DNA from: Flavobacterium sp.
GTDB lineage: Bacteria > Bacteroidota > Bacteroidia > Flavobacteriales > Flavobacteriaceae
Direction of reading: 5' to 3'
Assembly (NCBI GenBank): GCA_030153045.1
Contig: JASLID010000027.1
Coordinates: 1 to 63,449 of the forward strand
DNA: 63,449 nucleotides
Made by a program: the position numbers and the translations under genes. How positions within the stretch are numbered: the first letter of the stretch is position 1; the number at the start of each line of letters is the position of its first letter. Below the pieces are notes generated by a model. That model did no database searches. It had not been told where the DNA came from and saw nothing but the letters and a program-made list of their open reading frames with translations. This document shows, piece after piece, positions 59,244 through 63,449 of this stretch.

Positions 59244-60569
59244 ATGAAAAAAGTGGGAAACCATAAATCGATTTTAAAAGTAGTAACGTTAAGTCTTTCG
59301 TTATTATTATCTGTTTCTTTTAGTTCTTATGCTCAAGAAGCTGCTGCTCCAGCCGCTGATGCTGTTGTGGCTCCTGCTGCTGGCGACGCTGCTGCTGGTA
59401 AAGCTTTGTTTAATGCTAACTGTGCTGCTTGTCACAAGCTTGATTCTAAATCAACTGGACCAGCTTTGCGTGGTATTACGGCTAAACATGATAAAGCATG
59501 GTTTTACGGATGGATTAAAAACAGTGCGGCGCTTATTGCTTCTGGAGATGCTGATGCAGTAAAAGTTTTCAATGAAAACAACAAAACGCCAATGACTGCT
59601 TTCCCTCAATTGTCAAATGCTGATATAGATAATATCTTAGCATATACTGACACTAAAATTGAAAAACCATCAACTCCGCTTCCTACGAACGGTGCTGAAG
59701 GAGCTTCAACTGAAGGTGGTTTGTCTAACAACTTAATATTAGGTTTGTTAGCAGGTATATTGGCAATTTTAGTAGCGATGTTGTTTATGGTAAACAACGT
59801 GTTGAATAAAATAGCTAAAACCAACGGAATTGAAGTTGCTGATAGAAAATTAACGTTGTTGCCATTATGGAGATCGTTTGCTAAAAACCAATTTTTAGTA
59901 TTGGTTTCAGTAATTATGTTAATGTTGGCAAGTGCTTACTTTATGTATGGTTACTTTATGCAAATTGGAGTTGATCAAGATTATGCGCCAATTCAGCCAA
60001 TTCATTATTCGCACAAAATTCACGCTGGAGATAATGGTATCGATTGTAAATACTGTCACTCTGCGGCTCGTACAAGTAAAAATGCAGGAATCCCTTCGTT
60101 GAATGTGTGTATGAACTGTCACAAAAACATTTCTGAATTCCAAGGTGATAAAGATTCTACTTATGTTGATTATTCTAAAGAATTCTACACTGGAGAAATT
60201 CAAAAATTATATGATGCTGTAGGTTGGGATAAAAACACTCAAAAATATACAGGAAAAACTAAACCGGTAAAATGGGTTAGAATTCATAACTTACAAGATT
60301 TCGTTTACTTTAATCACTCACAACACGTTTCTGTTGCTGGTTTAGAATGTCAAACTTGTCACGGACCAGTTGAGACATTTGAAGTAATGAAGCAATTCTC
60401 GCCTTTAACTATGGGATGGTGTGTGAACTGTCACCGTGAAACGGATGTAAAAGTTGAAGGAAACGATTACTACAAAAAAATTCATGACGAACTTTCTAAG
60501 AAATATGGTGTAGATAAGTTAACTGCAGCACAAATGGGAGGTCTTGAATGTGGTAAATGTCACTACTAA
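59244..60569 (+). CDS. actA: ActA, multihaem cytochrome c subunit of alternative complex III, with fused N-terminal monohaem domain
   Basis: 441 residues. A signal peptide (to about 31, SSYAQ) precedes an Ala-rich stretch and a monohaem cytochrome c domain with CAACH (60-64). A membrane helix (about 155-185) and another (about 210-235) follow, then five further haem motifs between about 268 and 440: CKYCH, CMNCH, CQTCH, CVNCH and the terminal CGKCH. ActA carries haems of alternative complex III, which oxidises quinol and hands electrons to the terminal oxidase. The six CxxCH motifs in one polypeptide reflect fusion of a monohaem unit to the five-haem ActA. actB follows 34 bp later. Confidence 0.92.
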   Translation: MKKVGNHKSILKVVTLSLSLLLSVSFSSYAQEAAAPAADAVVAPAAGDAAAGKALFNANCAACHKLDSKSTGPALRGITAKHDKAWFYGWIKNSAALIASGDADAVKVFNENNKTPMTAFPQLSNADIDNILAYTDTKIEKPSTPLPTNGAEGASTEGGLSNNLILGLLAGILAILVAMLFMVNNVLNKIAKTNGIEVADRKLTLLPLWRSFAKNQFLVLVSVIMLMLASAYFMYGYFMQIGVDQDYAPIQPIHYSHKIHAGDNGIDCKYCHSAARTSKNAGIPSLNVCMNCHKNISEFQGDKDSTYVDYSKEFYTGEIQKLYDAVGWDKNTQKYTGKTKPVKWVRIHNLQDFVYFNHSQHVSVAGLECQTCHGPVETFEVMKQFSPLTMGWCVNCHRETDVKVEGNDYYKKIHDELSKKYGVDKLTAAQMGGLECGKCHY

Positions 60570-60603
60570 ATAAATTATTAAGAAGCTAATTTTTATATAC
60601 AAT

Positions 60604-63449
60604 ATGTCATCAAACAAAAAATACTGGAAAAGTGTTGAGGAGCTAAACGAAAATAGCTCTATTGTTGAGACGCTTAGAAATAACGAATTTGTTGAAGAAA
60701 TTCCAACTGATGAATTTTTAGGTGATGCTGCTACTTTGGCATCTTCTAACACAACACGTCGTGATTTTCTTAAGTACGTTGGATTTAGTACTGCAGCTGC
60801 TACACTTGCAGCTTGCGAAGGTCCAGTGCATAAGTCTATTCCTTATGTAGTTCAACCTGAAGAAATTATCCCTGGAACAGCAGATTATTATGCTACGACC
60901 GTGGCTGATGGTTTTGATTTTGCTAATATTTTAGTAAAAACACGTGAAGGTCGTCCTATTAAAATTGAAAATAATAAATTAGAAGGCGCTGGTTTCTCAG
61001 CAAACGCTCGTGTTCATGCATCGGTTTTGTCTTTGTATGATAGCTTACGTTTAAAAACTTCTAAAATTGCAGGTAAAGATGCAACTTGGGATGCGGTAAA
61101 TGCTAAAATTAAAGCTAGCGTTGCTGATGCTAAAGCGAAAGGCGGAAAAGTAGTGTTGTTAACGAATACTTCTGCTTCTCCTTCAACAGATCGATTAATT
61201 GGTCAGTTTTTAGCAGCGAATCCTAATGCAAAACATGTAGTTTACGATGCGGTGTCTTCATCTGATGCTTTGGATGCTTTTCAAGCAGTTTACGGTGAAA
61301 GAGCTTTAGCAAACTACGATTTTTCAAAAGCAAATACTATTGTTTCTATCGGTGCAGATTTCTTAGGAGATTGGCAAGGTGGTGGTTTCGATGCTGGTTA
61401 TGCGCAAGGACGTGTTCCTCAAAACGGAAAAATGTCTCGTCACTTCCAGTTTGAAGCAAATATGACATTGTCTGGTGCTGCTGCTGATAAGCGTGTGCCA
61501 ATGACAGTTGCTAATCAAAAACAAGCTTTAGTTCAAATATATAATGTAGTTTCTGGTTCTTCTGTTGGTTCTGCCAAAGATGAAGCGGTAATGAAAGCGG
61601 CTCAACAATTAAAAGCGGCGGGAAGCAAAGGAGTTTTAGTGTGTGGTATCGATGATAAAAACGCACAATTATTAGTTCTTGCTATTAACCGTGCTTTAGG
61701 AAGTGAAGCCTTCAATACAGCTAATACACGTCAAATCCGTAAAGGTAATAATGCAGAGGTTAAGCAATTAATCGAAGACATGAAATCTGGAGCTGTTCAT
61801 ACCTTAATTATGAATGGTGTAAATCCGGTGTACTCTTTATCAAACGGCGCAGCATTTGCTGAAGCATTGAAGAAAGTAAAACTTTCGGCTACTTTCTCAA
61901 TGAAAGAAGACGAAACGGCTTTAGTTTCATCAGTTGCAGTAGCAACTCCACATTATTTAGAATCTTGGGGCGATGTAAGTATTGTAAAAGGTAGCTATGC
62001 TATCACGCAGCCTACCATCCGTCCATTATTTGATACTGTTCAATTTCAAGACGCTTTATTGTCTTGGACTGGTAACGCTCAATCTTATTACGATTATATC
62101 CGTTCATCATACGCTGGTGCAAAAACTTGGAATCAATTAGTTCACGATGGTGTTGCTTCAACTGAAGTAGTAGCTTCAGGAGCTGGTGCTGGTGCCGATT
62201 TTAATGCTGCTGCAGCTGTTTTAGCGAATGCTAAATCTTCAGGTTTAGAATTAGTATTGTATACTAAAACAGGTATGGGTGATGGTCAACAAGCAAACAA
62301 CCCATGGTTGCAAGAGTTTCCAGATCCAATTACAAGAGCATCATGGGATAACTATGTAACTGTTTCTAAATCTGATGCTGAAAAGTTAGGATTAGAAAAC
62401 TGGAATGTAGCGAATGGAGGTCTTAATGGTAGTTATGTAACTTTAGCAGTTAATGGTGCTAAAATCGAAAAAGTACCAGTAATGATTCAGCCAGGACAAG
62501 CTAAAGGAACAGTTGGTTTGGCTTTGGGTTACGGTCGTAAAGCTTCAATGAAAGAAGAAATGCAAGTAGGCGTAAATGCTTATGCTTTATACAACAACTT
62601 CAATAATGTTCAAGTCGTTTCTATTGCTAAAGAAAGTGGAGAACATGAATTTGCTTGCGTTCAATTGCAAAAAACATTAATGGGTCGTGGCGATATTATT
62701 AAAGAAACGTCCCTTGAAATATTCAATACTAAAGATTCAGCTGAGTGGAATGTTGTTCCTGTTGTTTCTTTAGATCACAAAGAAGTTCCAGCTACTTCTG
62801 TAGATTTATGGGAATCATTTGATCGTTCAGTAGGACATCACTTCAATTTATCTATCGATTTAAATGCTTGTACAGGTTGTGGAGCTTGCGTTATCGCTTG
62901 TCACTCTGAAAACAATGTACCAGTAGTTGGAAAATCGGAAGTAAGAAGAAGTCGTGATATGCACTGGTTGCGTATCGATAGATATTATTCTTCTGAAACT
63001 ACTTTCGAAGGAGATAATAAAGTGAAAGGTGCTAGTGATGGTTTGATGGATTCTATTTCTACTTTAAGAGGAATGGAAGATCCTTCTGAAAATCCTCAAG
63101 TAGCATTCCAACCAGTAATGTGTCAGCACTGTAACCATGCGCCTTGTGAAACTGTATGTCCTGTGGCTGCAACATCACATAGCCGTCAAGGTCAAAACCA
63201 TATGGCTTACAACCGTTGCGTTGGTACTCGTTACTGTGCAAACAACTGTCCTTATAAAGTACGTCGTTTCAACTGGTTCTTATATAACGGAAATGATGAA
63301 TTTAATTTCCACATGAATGATGATTTAGGTCGTATGGTGTTAAATCCAGACGTAAACGTTCGTTCTCGTGGGGTTATGGAAAAATGTTCTATGTGTATTC
63401 AAATGACACAAGCAACTATTCTTACTGCTAAAAAAGAAGGAAGATTAGT
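60604..63449 (+). CDS. actB: ActB, molybdopterin-oxidoreductase-like Fe-S subunit of alternative complex III (3' end outside window)
   Basis: ATG 60604 opens a frame that runs off the end, 948 codons so far. A twin-arginine motif TTRRDFLKYVG (about 50-60) is followed by a hydrophobic stretch ending LAAC (Cys71), a possible lipobox. A large molybdopterin-oxidoreductase-like domain (about 85-740) lacks an obvious Mo-binding cysteine. A ferredoxin-like module then has CTGCGACVIACH, CQHCNHAPCETVCP, CVGTRYCANNCPY and CSMC, ligands for four Fe-S clusters. It sits on the periplasmic side of the complex and carries electrons. It follows actA by 34 bp in the same operon. Confidence 0.93.
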   Translation, partial: MSSNKKYWKSVEELNENSSIVETLRNNEFVEEIPTDEFLGDAATLASSNTTRRDFLKYVGFSTAAATLAACEGPVHKSIPYVVQPEEIIPGTADYYATTVADGFDFANILVKTREGRPIKIENNKLEGAGFSANARVHASVLSLYDSLRLKTSKIAGKDATWDAVNAKIKASVADAKAKGGKVVLLTNTSASPSTDRLIGQFLAANPNAKHVVYDAVSSSDALDAFQAVYGERALANYDFSKANTIVSIGADFLGDWQGGGFDAGYAQGRVPQNGKMSRHFQFEANMTLSGAAADKRVPMTVANQKQALVQIYNVVSGSSVGSAKDEAVMKAAQQLKAAGSKGVLVCGIDDKNAQLLVLAINRALGSEAFNTANTRQIRKGNNAEVKQLIEDMKSGAVHTLIMNGVNPVYSLSNGAAFAEALKKVKLSATFSMKEDETALVSSVAVATPHYLESWGDVSIVKGSYAITQPTIRPLFDTVQFQDALLSWTGNAQSYYDYIRSSYAGAKTWNQLVHDGVASTEVVASGAGAGADFNAAAAVLANAKSSGLELVLYTKTGMGDGQQANNPWLQEFPDPITRASWDNYVTVSKSDAEKLGLENWNVANGGLNGSYVTLAVNGAKIEKVPVMIQPGQAKGTVGLALGYGRKASMKEEMQVGVNAYALYNNFNNVQVVSIAKESGEHEFACVQLQKTLMGRGDIIKETSLEIFNTKDSAEWNVVPVVSLDHKEVPATSVDLWESFDRSVGHHFNLSIDLNACTGCGACVIACHSENNVPVVGKSEVRRSRDMHWLRIDRYYSSETTFEGDNKVKGASDGLMDSISTLRGMEDPSENPQVAFQPVMCQHCNHAPCETVCPVAATSHSRQGQNHMAYNRCVGTRYCANNCPYKVRRFNWFLYNGNDEFNFHMNDDLGRMVLNPDVNVRSRGVMEKCSMCIQMTQATILTAKKEGRL

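Overview
The window looks like chromosome of a member of the Flavobacteriaceae, most likely Flavobacterium or a close relative. The reasons are the AT-rich composition, the gliding protein GldD, two proteins with the C-terminal type IX secretion (T9SS) sorting domain, many Bacteroidota lipoproteins, an alternative complex III locus, few Shine-Dalgarno sequences, and promoters of the Bacteroidota form TTG-N18/19-TAnnTTTG (for example before nuoA, rplU and actA).

Layout. 1-5500: end of an Mrp/ApbC ATPase and a NifU-type scaffold, a 112-bp palindromic repeat, a ferredoxin-NADP reductase, an EamA exporter, a heavy-metal-binding lipoprotein, then gldD-ssb-mutY on the minus strand. 5600-7900: HU, a 30-residue basic protein and ribonuclease G. 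8200-12260: two convergent T9SS cargo proteins, followed by a LytTR response regulator with a propeller-type sensor kinase (12351-16007). 16079-24215: penicillin-binding protein 1C and a giant alpha-2-macroglobulin, an envelope-defence pair. 24551-37502: the complete 14-gene complex I operon nuoA-N with a short NuoG, preceded by a near-consensus promoter and closed by a terminator.

38263-46043 is the most distinctive accessory region. It holds a membrane TPR/AraC regulator, a 58-residue Pro/Gly/Asp-rich double-glycine-leader peptide on the opposite strand, a C39-like/VKOR/thioredoxin fusion, a second double-glycine peptide with four cysteines, a C39-peptidase ABC exporter and an HlyD adaptor. 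Together they read as a peptide (bacteriocin- or signal-like) production, disulfide-forming, leader-cleaving and export locus. No immunity gene was recognised.

46040-54497: queD, the L27/L21 ribosomal genes, then two divergent units: a lipoprotein, a PKD/outer-membrane-barrel-like protein and a TPR-CHAT protease on the minus strand, against an ECF-like sigma factor and a one-pass membrane TPR protein on the plus strand. The layout suggests a sigma/anti-sigma/CHAT-protease envelope signalling system. 54582-57562: TatD nuclease, a glycerol acyltransferase and an asparaginase. 57606-57692: tRNA-Ser(GGA), followed by a decayed copy of its own 3' end. 57903-59008: a lipoprotein with three copies of an HGQ-GH-CG motif and a SPOR protein. 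59244 to the end: ActA (six haem motifs) and the first 948 codons of ActB of alternative complex III.

Complex I and alternative complex III bracket the second half of the window, so both the NADH-oxidising and the quinol-oxidising ends of an aerobic respiratory chain are encoded here. All functional calls come from reading motifs and gene order; no database search was run.
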